From the NCBI GenBank assembly GCA_010015675.1, contig ML976989.1:931031-995030 (forward strand): 64,000 nt of DNA. Reading direction: 5' to 3'. This DNA comes from Byssothecium circinans. Taxonomy: Eukaryota; Ascomycota; Dothideomycetes; Pleosporales; Massarinaceae. The position numbers and the translations under genes were made by a program. Shown here piece after piece: positions 1-9,845 of the stretch. Positions within the stretch are counted from its first letter, which is position 1. Every line of letters begins with the position of its first letter. The notes under the pieces were generated by a model. That model did no database searches, was not told the origin of the DNA, and worked only from the letters and a program-made list of their open reading frames with translations.

Positions 1-2801
1 TTCTGTGCAGCCAGCGATAGCGGCGTCTGTCCGAACGGATCCTTCGAGTCGACGTCGACCTCGCCTGTACCAAGCAGCAACTTGACCACTGCCTCATGTC
101 CGTTCTGTGCCGCCCACGATAGCGGTGTCTTTCCATTTGGGTCTTTCGAGTTGAGATCGATATCTTCACTCTTGAGGATCCATGAAACTATGTTCTTGTA
201 TCCAAACTGCACTGAATACGAAAGGATAGTCCTACGTTTCGAGAATGTAAAATCGCGCCCAATCTTCGTTTGGTTACACTCCTCATAGTAACTATGGGTG
301 TGATCTTTCCATCCTTGGTCTTCAACAGGCTGCATTGTTAGCCCTTTCAGCAGTGCCTTTACAGCCTCTTTGCTCCCAGTCGCCATGGCAGCGAATAAGG
401 AACACCCATAACGCTCGTCTTCGAATTCCAGGCCAGGGATAGGGCGCGGATATATCCTGATAAGATCTGGCATGTTGCGTTCCCCTAGTATATATAGAAG
501 ACTCACCCCTTCCTTGTGTCTGCGTACTTCATGTTTTTCCAACAGGTTATCAAGCCGAACCCATTGAGGGAGAGGGAAGTTTTCAAGAAAGTGTCCCTGA
601 GAGACACCGCCTGCTTCTGCTGCGTTTGCGTGGTAAAGTACATTGTTTGTAGCATATTCTAGGAAGGGGAATGAGCCATCAGCTGCTTTGCGAAAGTCTG
701 CGGCCTGCGGGGTTGAGGCTTTGGGAAGATTTTTGGGGATTTCCAGTGCAGTAAAGACGTCTAATTTCATGTAATTAAGGCAGCAGTGCTTCAGCCGCTC
801 GTGACTTTGGCCCTGGAGATTGCTTCTGAGATCAGGCCAGAGGTTGCCGAGACCATCTTCTTTTAGGAGAAAGTCCCTTACTGACTCGTGAATGAACTGG
901 ACCATCTGATTCTTGGATGTCGTTATCTCGGCTAGGCCTTTTGATGAATCGAGTATGAATAGTTTGATCACGTCTTTGGTAACCTCATCAGGATCCCACT
1001 TTGTTACTGCTTCAGGCTCAACCCCAGAAAGAACAGCGAAGTACAACTGCTCTGGACTTAACGGCTGCTTCGCAAAAAGCACCCATTGGATACACAGTGC
1101 TAGTTCGTCTATGTTGTGCGAGTCGCGCGTCAGGATATCGCGAAACAGTTTATGGAGGTCGCCAGGAATCTCCTGGAGTCTTCGCCGAAGTGCATGGATC
1201 CGGCCGCGATCGTGCTCTTTGTTGAGGATGCCGACAACGAGAACGACCCACATGAAGACTCCTAATGCCTTTTCTTGAAGTTCGCTTCGGATCTGCTGCG
1301 CAATTTTGCTCTTCCCGATCTTTAACTCGCTCTCTAGATAGTTGGCGATGTCCTGACTGTGTCCTTCTTGCCCTTCCAGCACCAGACTTAGCCCCTTCCG
1401 GATTGTGATGTGTGGGTAGTGCCTGCTTGAAAAACAAACTTGGAATCCGATACCGGCCGACACGGAGAGCTCGCCAACATGTTCAAAGAACTGTATCATA
1501 TCTCGGACCTGCTCTTCTTCGCATTCATCTAGGGCGTCGATGAAGCAGACCACAGAAGACTGTCCAAGGTTCTGTATAGCTTGCTCCAACAGCGACTTGA
1601 GTGATTCGATGCCCCATTCGTAATCTGGTCTGATGCTCGACGATGAGAGACCGGCCGAGTCAAAAACACACTGGAGAGCGGGATGCCGTTCGAGAAGTTG
1701 CAGGAGCAGTGACCGATAAGTCCCAATCGTAGACTTCTCCATGTCCTCACCTCGTGCGTTAAAGAAGAAGGAAATAACAGTCCTATCCTTCATCAACTTC
1801 CTCGCATTAGCAAGAGCAAATTTCATTAAGGTAGATTTTCCGGTTCCAGGCTTCCCTTTGATCCACAAGAAGCCGTGGTGTTCACTTAGTTTAGTCGTAT
1901 TAAGCCAGTCAATGTACTTGGGCTTCGTCAATAGCCATTTACATGTCTTGGCGTGGGCGTTTTTGATGGTCATCTGGCGTGCATCGATTTGGTCAAATCG
2001 CAAGGAATCCAACAGTATCCGCCTTTGATCATTGTCTAGTGATAGTACCCTCCCACCCGCGGACTCCATGATCTCTTTGTGAAGCCGCCTAAAGGCATTC
2101 TCTTCACCTTCGCCATAGTTTGGTAGCATAAAGATACCAAATATCCCTAGCATTGAGTATGCTCTGTCTTCTTTGCGCGTGGTGTGGCGGCCTTCCGACC
2201 ACGATAATCGATCCTCTTTGCTAAAGTCATGCAAAGGAGCCCCCTGAAGAACTCGAAGAGGGATTCCCGTTATCTCATGGATTTGTCGCTCTAGACTCTT
2301 CTTGTCACCTAATCGGGTTCCTTCTTTCGAGAAAAACTTGACAGAATGTGGAGCTAGGAGCTCTTGCAGGGTCCAGCCTCGGGTAAACCATCTGCTTTGC
2401 TGAAAGGATGGCTCCCAAGTATATTGAAAGTTCTCGTAGCCTGCTTTCCGCTTTTTTATGGGGACATCCGCGAGATACACATAGCATTGAGATGCCTGTT
2501 GATACCAGCGAAACATCGAGTTGATCGCATCCTGGAGTTCAACAGCATCTGCCTTGTTGATGCAGCAGGTATCCACCCAGAAGTATTCCAAGCCATCGCG
2601 TTTGGCCTGTTGTGCGCAGAATCGAATTTTGTCATAACCCGCCTTGCTTTTATTTTCGTAGTTCGAGAACTCGTCGAACGTCACCTCTTGGTCCTCCTGC
2701 CAAGTATGCGAAAGTATAGCGTAGCGAGGGATTTCGTTCTCGTCAAGTATGTCTTTAGTGAAGCTGAACTCATCATCGCCGCTGAGCTTTAGGAGCCGCA
2801 T
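1..2801 (-). CDS. HET-NACHT-ankyrin protein (fungal NLR-like), 3' end off window
   Basis: One uninterrupted reading frame of about 933 codons runs leftwards off the window. The ATG at 2801 was chosen because an in-frame TGA lies upstream with no other ATG, and the protein opens MRLLKL, as HET proteins often do. Residues about 20-200 form a HET domain: YAILSHTW, WVDTCCINK, RGWTLQELLAP and RKEDRAYSMLG are all visible. A NACHT NTPase follows, with Walker A GKPGTGKST at residues 316-324 and a Walker B-like CFIDALDECEEE. The visible end (about residue 880 onwards) holds ankyrin repeats of the type NGKTPLSWAAQNGHEAVVKLLL. HET-NACHT-repeat proteins act in fungal nonself recognition and heterokaryon incompatibility cell death; a role here is inferred from architecture only. 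The ankyrin number and C-terminus lie outside the window. Transposons begin about 1.2 kb upstream of its start. Confidence 0.93.
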   Translation of the reverse strand, partial: MRLLKLSGDDEFSFTKDILDENEIPRYAILSHTWQEDQEVTFDEFSNYENKSKAGYDKIRFCAQQAKRDGLEYFWVDTCCINKADAVELQDAINSMFRWYQQASQCYVYLADVPIKKRKAGYENFQYTWEPSFQQSRWFTRGWTLQELLAPHSVKFFSKEGTRLGDKKSLERQIHEITGIPLRVLQGAPLHDFSKEDRLSWSEGRHTTRKEDRAYSMLGIFGIFMLPNYGEGEENAFRRLHKEIMESAGGRVLSLDNDQRRILLDSLRFDQIDARQMTIKNAHAKTCKWLLTKPKYIDWLNTTKLSEHHGFLWIKGKPGTGKSTLMKFALANARKLMKDRTVISFFFNARGEDMEKSTIGTYRSLLLQLLERHPALQCVFDSAGLSSSSIRPDYEWGIESLKSLLEQAIQNLGQSSVVCFIDALDECEEEQVRDMIQFFEHVGELSVSAGIGFQVCFSSRHYPHITIRKGLSLVLEGQEGHSQDIANYLESELKIGKSKIAQQIRSELQEKALGVFMWVVLVVGILNKEHDRGRIHALRRRLQEIPGDLHKLFRDILTRDSHNIDELALCIQWVLFAKQPLSPEQLYFAVLSGVEPEAVTKWDPDEVTKDVIKLFILDSSKGLAEITTSKNQMVQFIHESVRDFLLKEDGLGNLWPDLRSNLQGQSHERLKHCCLNYMKLDVFTALEIPKNLPKASTPQAADFRKAADGSFPFLEYATNNVLYHANAAEAGGVSQGHFLENFPLPQWVRLDNLLEKHEVRRHKEGVSLLYILGERNMPDLIRIYPRPIPGLEFEDERYGCSLFAAMATGSKEAVKALLKGLTMQPVEDQGWKDHTHSYYEECNQTKIGRDFTFSKRRTILSYSVQFGYKNIVSWILKSEDIDLNSKDPNGKTPLSWAAQNGHEAVVKLLLGTGEVDVDSKDPFGQTPLSLAAQ

Positions 2802-3660
2802 TGCGTCGTACAGGCTCTCGACCGTATTAGGCTGGATAATCGGTAGCAACGGGGGTCTTCGTCTGTTCGTTCGGTCGAGGATGACAATGCCAGCTATCGA
2901 GATTGTTGCGGGTTTTAGCGGTCAGAGTACACTTTGTTGCGTGGAAGAGTCCAGTTGTGGAAGAGCGATGGTGCGAGAAGTAGTTAGGCAGTTGCGTTAG
3001 GCTGTCCTTGGTCACGTTGGTTGGCGGCGCAGCAGAATGTGGCGGAGCAAGGCTGAACAAACCTACAAAACCTACAAAGCGGAAAAAAAATTTCCACTAA
3101 CGAATCTTGCTATCCAACATATTTATTTTCTTCATGTTATAAAAGGCTGGGGGTCGAGGTGAAGAAGTAGCCCGTTAAGTTGCTGCAGCGAAGCATCGAG
3201 CAGCAGGGAGGGCGGCCGACCCGCACCGGCCAGAGGGTTGTGAATGATTCAAAATGTATAGAGAATAGATAGGTAGAGGTACATGTGGCGCAGCTTGTGA
3301 TTTCGCCACTCTTTAACTCTTTAAGCCTTATGTAATCCCCCCCCGCAAAGCGCTATTACCTATTTAATAAAGCGCCTTTCTAGCGGCCGTGCCTTCGCTG
3401 ATCTGCTGACGTATGTAAATTACAAATACCCTGTTGAGTTCAGCTTATTCAGATTTTGTACTAGCCAAATTCGGAAGTCGCTTCGGCTAAAAGTACCGAC
3501 CAGGGTGGCGATCTTGCACGAATCCGCGTGCATTAGAAGCTGCAGGACTCCTGATGGCTTCCTGCCATCGCAATAGTATTCTGACGCTTAAGCCCTGTAA
3601 CTTATGTAGTCTGAACTAGGTAGAGTTTATAATAAGTCTCATAACAAGGGTTTCTTGTTT
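2802..3660. other. Intergenic, no gene seen; upstream region of HET-NACHT gene
   Basis: No reading frame here looks like a protein. The stretch next to 2801 must hold the HET-NACHT promoter (transcription to the left). A C-rich run sits near 3339-3346. From about 3300 the sequence becomes patchy AT-rich, as in the neighbouring repeats. Confidence 0.5.
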
Positions 3661-3985
3661 ATAGCATGAAACAAGTCTTTTTACAAGATAGGCAAGAACG
3701 CTGTAAGGTGTGCGTAATTTTTAGACAAAACGACTTCAAAGTGTCTAAAATAGCTAGAGCACAAAACTTAAGAGTACTAACATAGTATTAAGACGTGTGG
3801 ACGGAGATTGAAGTGCTTGAAGATAGGTACCTCGCTTATTTCTCGACAAACAGTGGTTTTCTACCAACGGTGGGGGACGTTAAAGACTTCTTAGCAAAGC
3901 TAGAAACACAGCTCACTGTCTACGTAGTATATCACAAAAGACTCCGAGCCTCATGTTACTACACTTATATTTAAAGAAAATATAA
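3661..3985 (+). pseudogene. Degenerate coding-like remnant, possibly of a transposase N-terminus
   Basis: In one plus-strand frame the sequence reads like a broken DNA-binding protein: a stretch around 3735-3775 (NDFKVSKIARAQNLRVL) resembles a psq-type helix-turn-helix, and after two stops a coding-like segment continues around 3795-3930 (EVLEDRYLAYFSTNSGF...VGDVKDFLAKLE). The last part is a diverged direct repeat of 5949-6035, so it is repeat-derived. The family is not certain; it may be a relic of another pogo-like element into which the Fot element at 3988 jumped. Confidence 0.35.
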
Positions 3986-3987
3986 TA

Positions 3988-4050
3988 ACGTATTCCACCA
4001 TCGAGCGCGCCAAACCATCGAGCGCGCCAGTTTTCCTTGGCAACACCAAC
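3988..4050. repeat. Left terminal inverted repeat of Fot-type element 1
   Basis: This 63-bp sequence is the exact reverse complement of 5785-5847. Within it the motif CCATCGAGCGCGCCA occurs twice, at 3998-4012 and 4015-4029, a period of 17 bp; these are probable paired transposase binding sites (inference). Confidence 0.96.
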
Positions 4051-5767
4051 TCACTCAACTGCATCATCATTATCGTCCGCATCGCTATCTGAAAATATAT
4101 ACTGAGTACTAGCCTCCGACTCAGAAGAACCCTCTTCATTAGCTTGACAAGTTCTCGCGTTATGCCCAGTCTTACCGCAGTTGCCACAGCGCCGAATACC
4201 TGGTTGTCGCGGTTGTCGCACCTCGCCCTCGCCCTCCACCCTCGCCCTTTTACGGTTCTGAACCGTTCCTGACGGTTCAGAACTGTTCTAGTCTGCTGTA
4301 GGACCATACTCCATAGTACCACCCTTCTAAATATACTTGCGCTTGCGTGTTTTACGCTTAGTTATTACCTCAAGTTGCTTTTCAAGGTCTTCAATGCGCG
4401 ACTTCATGAGCGCAGTACTATGCAGCACCAACTCAGCACCTTTGACAAGCTGCGAAAGCCCACCCTGCGCCGTCCGTGGTGATCGAGTAATAGAATCACG
4501 TACAAACTTTAACTAAAAGCCAAATTCGCGTGTATTACTTGGAGTCCTCGATAGCCATGGCGTCTCTAGTGGTGGGGGGTCCTGGCGGGGTGCGTATACG
4601 CACATCAAGGCGATCAAGCACCACCTGCGCGTTCAGAGGGACTAGCCCTGTTGCCTCAAAGGCCTTTCGACAGTTCTGAACCGTAAACACACTTGAAAAC
4701 GCGTCTTTGAAGGCTGGTAGGAACGCTTCCTTGTTGACGTGAAAGACGCGCTGTTGCGCCAAGCCCCGAACGATCTTAGAGTACTTGCGCTTGAGCGGCG
4801 AGAATAACACCACATCGAGCGGCTGGAGGATGTGTGACGAGTGCGGTGGCATACAGAGCGTAAGGATCTTATTATCTTGACAATAATCCTTGAAATCTTG
4901 ATTTAGGTGGCTTTCGTGGCCATCCAAAATTAGCAACCGATAGGCGCCTACTGTTTAGCCCTTTGTATGCGCGTCAAAGTGCTTCAACCACGCGAGACCA
5001 AGCTCATTGTTCGTCCATCCGTTCTCTAAGACCGAAAGCTTCCAATTGCGCGGTATATCGGCTTCCTAATACCACGAAGAGATGTGGACGCGTCCTTTGT
5101 ATATAATGAATGGTGGGGTAAATGTACCATTCGAACATATACTCTAGATCTCCGTCACCCACTCTTTATCGCCTGGCTGAACCGTTGTAGGCCTTGCTCG
5201 CCTCTCTAAGCCAGTGACTACTTTCATAGAGCCAATAATACCCATCTAAAAGCCAGTCTCATCAAAGTTGTGTATATCGTCGTCGTGTACGCCGTACTTC
5301 GCTTTGGTATCCCGCACAAGCTTAAACCACGCGCCAACCACCTCAGGATCCTCCTGTAGAACTCTCTGACGGTCCTTCGAACGGTTCTAGGCTGTTCGCA
5401 ACGGTTCTGAACGGTTCACGAACCGTGCTGCCCAGTTAATGCCCACTTTCTCACCACCCCGCTCGCCCAGTAGTTTATTCGCCATATCTGACACTTCGCC
5501 CAATGTAGGCGCGAATCCTCGCGAATCGAGGTCGAGGATATATCGTACAAGCGTGTCCTCTTCGGTTGAGAACAGTTTCGAACGGTTCGGAACTGTTTCT
5601 GGTCGAAAGGTGATTCCGCGCGCGCGTCGAGAGAGGGTTTGATGGCGAACGTTGAAGGCTTCAGCAGCGCGTCGGAGGCTTGGAAATTGGCCTAAATAGT
5701 AAGCCTGAAGGGCAAGCTCAATTCTGCCTTCTTGTTGAATAAGTAATGGGTTTGTTGGTTGAGGCAT
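4051..5767 (-). pseudogene. Fot1/pogo DDE transposase, interrupted by stops
   Basis: The frame starts at ATG 5767. Residues 1-60 (LALQAYYLGQFPSLRRAAEAF...) are a psq-type helix-turn-helix; a CENP-B/Tc5-like second DNA-binding domain follows (FSTEEDTLVRYILDLDSRGF). The DDE_1 catalytic core is recognisable by NFDETGF and LILDGHESH, and the C-terminus carries a CCHC zinc knuckle (CGNCGKTGHNARTC, near 4155-4195). Stops interrupt the frame near 5387, 5250 (GF*MG), 5145 (EI*SIC), 5065 (WY*EAD) and 4955; most are TAG where glutamine would fit, i.e. CAG to TAG, as RIP would produce. The part left of about 4535 is also frame-broken. Product is inactive as it stands. Confidence 0.93.
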
Positions 5768-5784
5768 TTCGTGATAAGTGTGGT

Positions 5785-5847
5785 GTTGGTGTTGCCAAGG
5801 AAAACTGGCGCGCTCGATGGTTTGGCGCGCTCGATGGTGGAATACGT
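5785..5847. repeat. Right terminal inverted repeat of Fot-type element 1
   Basis: Exact reverse complement of 3988-4050, followed by the TA at 5848-5849. It contains the same pair of motifs at 17-bp spacing. Confidence 0.96.
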
Positions 5848-5867
5848 TAGAGACAATGGAAAACTAT

Positions 5868-6150
5868 AATATAATATACTATACACACGCCCGCCTAACG
5901 ACTTTCAAACACATGTACTCTAGATCTCTCTCTCCTTATTATATAGTAAATATCTCTTAGTAAAGCTAGAAATACAGCTCTCTGTCTACGTATTATATCT
6001 CAAGGTACTTCTAGCCTTATATTACTACACTTGCATCTTATCAAAAACCCTACAAGATAGAGCATTAAACTACAATATACATACTATACACACGCCCGCC
6101 TAATGACCTTTAAGCATATATACTCCATATTCCCCCCTCCTTATCACACG
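5868..6150. repeat. Tandem ~205-bp repeat units, the target of both nested elements
   Basis: The block TATACACACGCCCGCC followed by a T/C-rich stretch occurs near 5880 and again near 6085, 205 bp apart, with a third diverged copy near 7305. The other part of the unit (CTTAG-AAAGCTAGAAA through TTACTACACTT) is at 3893-3965 and 5951-6028. Leaving out the Fot element, 3889-3987 joins 5848 onwards as one unit followed by a second. Differences between copies are mainly transitions, as expected of RIP. What the unit belongs to is not recognised. Confidence 0.75.
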
Positions 6151-6154
6151 GTGC

Positions 6155-6358
6155 AGCACACCGCCCAGCACGCTCAGCACAGCAGGTCAAAGCCACGGCG
6201 CAGATGTGCAAAAGCCGCAAGAGCCGGCGTGAAGCCCTCCCTGGCAAGAAGATGTGCGAATTATGCACTGCCAGGAACCAGCGCCGGGTAGCGAAAACAT
6301 CAGTCCAAATGCACTCGCTGTCGCAGGAACGATCCAGCGCCCGGTCTCGCGAGTTGCT
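6155..6358 (+). other. GC-rich coding-like fragment interrupted by the foldback element
   Basis: In one plus frame this segment stays open for about 65 codons and reads as a basic, Cys-containing peptide (CKSRKSRREALPGKKMCELC around 6200-6265) right up to the TA at 6358. If the foldback element and one TA are removed, the frame continues for about 14 codons past 7067 before a TGA. It differs sharply in base composition from the AT-rich DNA around it. No family is recognised; it may be a relic of a gene or of the host repeat. Confidence 0.3.
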
Positions 6359-6359
6359 A

Positions 6360-7064
6360 ACGTATCTGTGCGCGTAATGCGCGGATTCGCGTGATGCGCC
6401 GCTTTTTACTAGGAAAATCAAAGAAAATAAGTAACTTTAAAGTTATATAACTCTTTAACTACCTTTTCTTTTTAAAAGCTTCCTTAACTAAAGTTATAGA
6501 GAAAGACTATCTTTATAACTCTAGAATTTTAGTTTTCTAATAATAATTAGTTTTAAGAAAAAAGTATAAAAGTACTAAAACTTAAGTCTATAAATTTTAA
6601 AAACAATATTTTTTTAGGAGTAAAGTATGCTATTTAGAATATATTTTATATTAGGGTGTTTCTAATAAAACTATTAACTAGAAAGTTATATTATCTTTTT
6701 ATCTTTTTAAAATAAGAAAATTAGAAAATATAATCTATCTTCTTAAGTAGTTCTTTCTAAGAAAAAGTCCTAATATAAAATATATTCTAAATAGCATACT
6801 TTACTCCTAAAAAAATATTATTTTTAAAATTTAGAGACTTAAGTTTTAGTACTTTTATACTTTTTTCTTAAAACTAATTATTATTAGAAAACTAAAATTC
6901 TAGAGTTATAAAGATAGTCTTTCTCTATAACTTTAGTTAAGGAAGCTTTTAAAAAGAAAAGGTAGTTAAAGAGTTATATAACTTTAAAGTTACTTATTTT
7001 CTTTGATTTTCCTAGTAAAAAGCGGCGCATCACGCGAATCCGCGCATTACGCGCACGGATACGT
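6360..7064. mobile_element. 705-bp foldback element with ~296-bp inverted arms, TA-flanked
   Basis: The arms 6360-6655 and 6769-7064 are nearly perfect reverse complements, leaving an unpaired centre of about 113 bp. It is flanked by TA at 6358-6359 and 7065-7066. The ends begin ACGTATCTGTGCGCGTAATG, sharing ACGTAT with the Fot element next door, and hold a 13-bp motif twice at a 17-bp offset (6370-6382 and 6387-6399, 11 of 13 identical). The interior is extremely AT-rich and has no coding capacity. Best read as a non-autonomous foldback MITE mobilised by a pogo/Fot transposase (inference). Confidence 0.9.
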
Positions 7065-7066
7065 TA

Positions 7067-8200
7067 CTGGTGCCTGGGGAGAGATGGACCCCAGACGCAT
7101 GCGGATGAACCACCGAAGACACAGCACCACCATCTCGTCGAAGCGCTGGTGGAGGAACTATCAGCCCCTTTGCATGTCGCTTCTCCATTTCTATATTATA
7201 CTAAAGTACTCCCAGCTTAACACCACTCCCCTTACATCCTATCAAAACCCACACGAGAAAAAGAATTAAACTCCAATATATTATAACACACTCTACTATA
7301 CTATACTATACACAAGCCCGCCTTTCTTTCAAGCACATATACCCCAGACCCCACCACCCTTATCACAAAGCAAAGATATTCTAGAACTCAGAGCGAGAGC
7401 GAGAGCTAGCCGAGTGTGGATACACTCGCGTCTTGGAGGAAATATAACTTGTTTACGTGACGCTACTTGGGTATTGTATTCTGCGCCTTAAGGTGAGAGT
7501 TCCTATGTATCTAGGTTCCTATCTACGTGGTTTACCGCACGCGATTGTATGTATGTTTCGTCTGCATATGCGCCGCCCTTCCTCCCTCTCTCGCGGGAAT
7601 ATGGAACTCGGTAAGATGGATTATCGAAACCCGCGTTCCTGCTACTGAAGCTCCGCAATTAGGGGGAGTAAACGAGATTGAATCACCCATGGATGGGTTT
7701 TGCGGACTACTTATTCCTTCCAAAGGCCCCCATCCTCGCAGGGTTTTTGCAGTATAGAGCATCACATGTCCACCATTACTCTCTAGGGCAAAAAGCTCGA
7801 AAACGTCACCACAAACGAACAAAGAGCATGTAGGAGGGGCAATAACATTTCTAGCGATATGAACCGTCGAGAAAGAATCTAGACCATCACGCCCCGGTAA
7901 TACCGCAAAACAGGGCCAGCGTAAGTCGGTCGAGCCGCTGTCAAATGCCACCGACCTGCCGCACACAAAACCAATCCACGAATATCAACCATGCATCATG
8001 GGTACTTTCACCGAGATGCGTAAAGAAAAACCTTGACCCTTGCCATTGTCGTTACCGTCCTCCTTGCCAAGGGAACATTTACCATCGGAACATCGTGACC
8101 AAGCCGCAGCAGCCGCTTTCGCTGCACCATTCACCTCCTGCTTTTTGTCTGGTTCGGGGTCTGGTGGCGCGGCTGTCAAAATCTTGTCTAAACGGCTGAT
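7067..8200. other. Intergenic; third repeat copy, then no clear gene
   Basis: 7180-7375 is a diverged copy of the host repeat (CCTATCAAAACCCACAC, then CACAAGCCCGCC). Beyond 7380 a minus-strand frame of 144 codons exists (7532-7966) but shows no domain, composition bias or splice support. The right part is the 3' flank of YOP1. Confidence 0.5.
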
Positions 8201-9008
8201 TTAGGATGCGTGCGACTTGCCGGCCGAGTCGGCTTGCGCGCGGAGGTTGGCGGCGGTCGAGCCGGACTCGGAGAAGTAGCGAGAGAAGACGGGCTGGATG
8301 AAGGAGCGGAAAATGATTTGAGCACCGCTGGAGATGATTAGTGAAGGGGAGCATGTGGTAAACATTGATAAACGTACCCAGTCTGGGGAAGGGCCATCCA
8401 GAGGACGAGGACAAACTTGAAGGTGTAGTAGAAGGGGAACCAGTAGACGGCGTTGACGGCACTCTCGAAGACGCTGGTGGGGTCAGTAACTCTATCGCGG
8501 GGTATTTATTATCTCTACTTACGTCAAAAAGGCATAGGTAACCCAGTATGTCAACCACTGCTTTTATTAGTATGTGCCCGAAACACATCATGCGACTGGG
8601 CACAGAGGCCGAAACACGCACCTGAGAGTCGTCGACTTTGCTAGCACTGAACAGAGCCGCCAGTGAGTAGTAGCCGGGAATGATAAAGCCCGCAATGTTG
8701 ACGAGAAAGGCACCGGCAATGTTGAAGAAGACGAGGAAGAAGTAGAGTCCTGCCAGGCCTAGCACAGCGTAGACCTTGGGCACCGATGTCTGCTTCTCGA
8801 AGTTGCTGAGGGTGGGGTATTTCGACAGCTAGAGAACACGCAGCATCAGCAAGGGCTCTGAAAGCGACACCACCACGGCCGCCACCATCGCATCGCATCG
8901 CGAAGCTGGCAGCGAACGGCATCAATAGAGACAATAGGTCTGAGGGCGCAGGCATACCTCTTTGTCGAGCTGTGACAGGTGGGCTTGTGCTCGCTCTTGA
9001 ACAGACAT
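8201..9008 (-). CDS. YOP1: Yop1/REEP5 (TB2/DP1/HVA22) ER membrane-shaping protein, five exons
   Basis: Exons by GT-AG sites: 8958-9008, 8622-8828, 8523-8557, 8378-8473 and 8201-8327; joined they give 171 residues, the usual family length. The product starts MSVQERAQAHLSQLDKE and contains the family signature (KYPTLSNFEKQTSVPKVY, GFIIPGYYSLAAL, WLTYWVTYAFLTVFE) and the two long hydrophobic hairpins. Yop1 inserts as wedges in the cytosolic leaflet and stabilises tubular ER with reticulons and Sey1 (family knowledge). The C-terminal tail is short and polar. It is divergent from the RFX gene, sharing 837 bp of upstream DNA. Exon 3 is only 35 nt, so gene finders may miss it. Confidence 0.96.
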
Positions 9009-9845
9009 TTTGAAGGTTGTTGGTTGTTGTGCGATAGGCGCGATGTGTAAGGCTATTTAGCTGTGTCGAGGGCGAGGTGTTGCTGTAGGGGTGGGGTGGT
9101 GCAGGAAGAAACGGTGGTTGTGATGGGGAGAGACAATGGAAAGAGTGTGGGAAGAGCGAGGGAGCGAGCGAGCGTCATCGGCTAATATACGTCACGTAGT
9201 CAGCGTTCACGAGCAATCGTTCTGGCCCTTCCGGTGTGCGTTGCGTTTCTACATGTATGCACGCATGCGCTGTGAATCATCCGGGCCACAAACTTGCGCA
9301 CTTGATACTGTCTCTTCTTACCATGACATTCCTGCTGATTTGCCTGAATGTAACGCATGATGGGGGAGGTGGTGGGCGACTGATCGGGCACGTGATGGTT
9401 CATCCCGCATCGGGCTAGCGTGGTTGCCATCCAGATCGCCCGAAGTAAATACAGCACCAGACTTCGACGTTTCTCCCCCCCACATCCTCATCTCGCCAGC
9501 CCGAGTGCGCACGCAGCATCGATACGTCCACATGATACTCGCAGCATTCTTCCAGAACTTATTATAGAAGCGCTTTTTGGCCCCACCCGCAATCGCCCAT
9601 TGCCTTTCCGACCCAGCTGGAACCAAACAAACAGTCTGATCCCACTTCAATTGTAAGCCACAACAGACAAAGCACCACCACCGCAGTCGAGGCACTGCGG
9701 AGCGCATATGCACACACCCGCAGCCACATATTCTCCGTACCCACCAGATCGCATTCGAATCCCTTGAATCGAGGGCAGCGCACGTCGTTGTCCCTTTGTT
9801 TGGGTTGTAAACAACGCTCGCTAACATCCGCCCCCAGCTCAATAA
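9009..9845. promoter_or_regulatory. Shared upstream region between YOP1 and RFX
   Basis: Both genes start here in opposite directions. The stretch near 9820-9845 leading to the RFX ATG is typical fungal leader sequence. No TATA box stands out. Small frames on both strands are not convincing. Confidence 0.55.

Larger units (their letters stand above)
3988..5847 (-). mobile_element. Pogo/Fot1-type DNA transposon, 1860 bp, TA target site, RIP-damaged
   Basis: The element is bounded by perfect 63-bp terminal inverted repeats beginning ACGTATTCCACC and is flanked by TA on both sides (3986-3987 and 5848-5849), the target-site duplication of Tc1/mariner-superfamily elements. It carries one transposase frame on the minus strand that fills the space between the repeats. 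Each end holds two tandem copies of a 15-bp motif at a 17-bp period. Both borders lie inside a repeat present again at 5949-6035, so the target was itself repetitive. In-frame stops make it non-autonomous now. Confidence 0.95.

Noticed and set aside
7532..7966. 144-codon minus-strand frame next to the repeats
   Set aside because: No recognisable motif, no splice or promoter support; kept only as a note under the intergenic entry.
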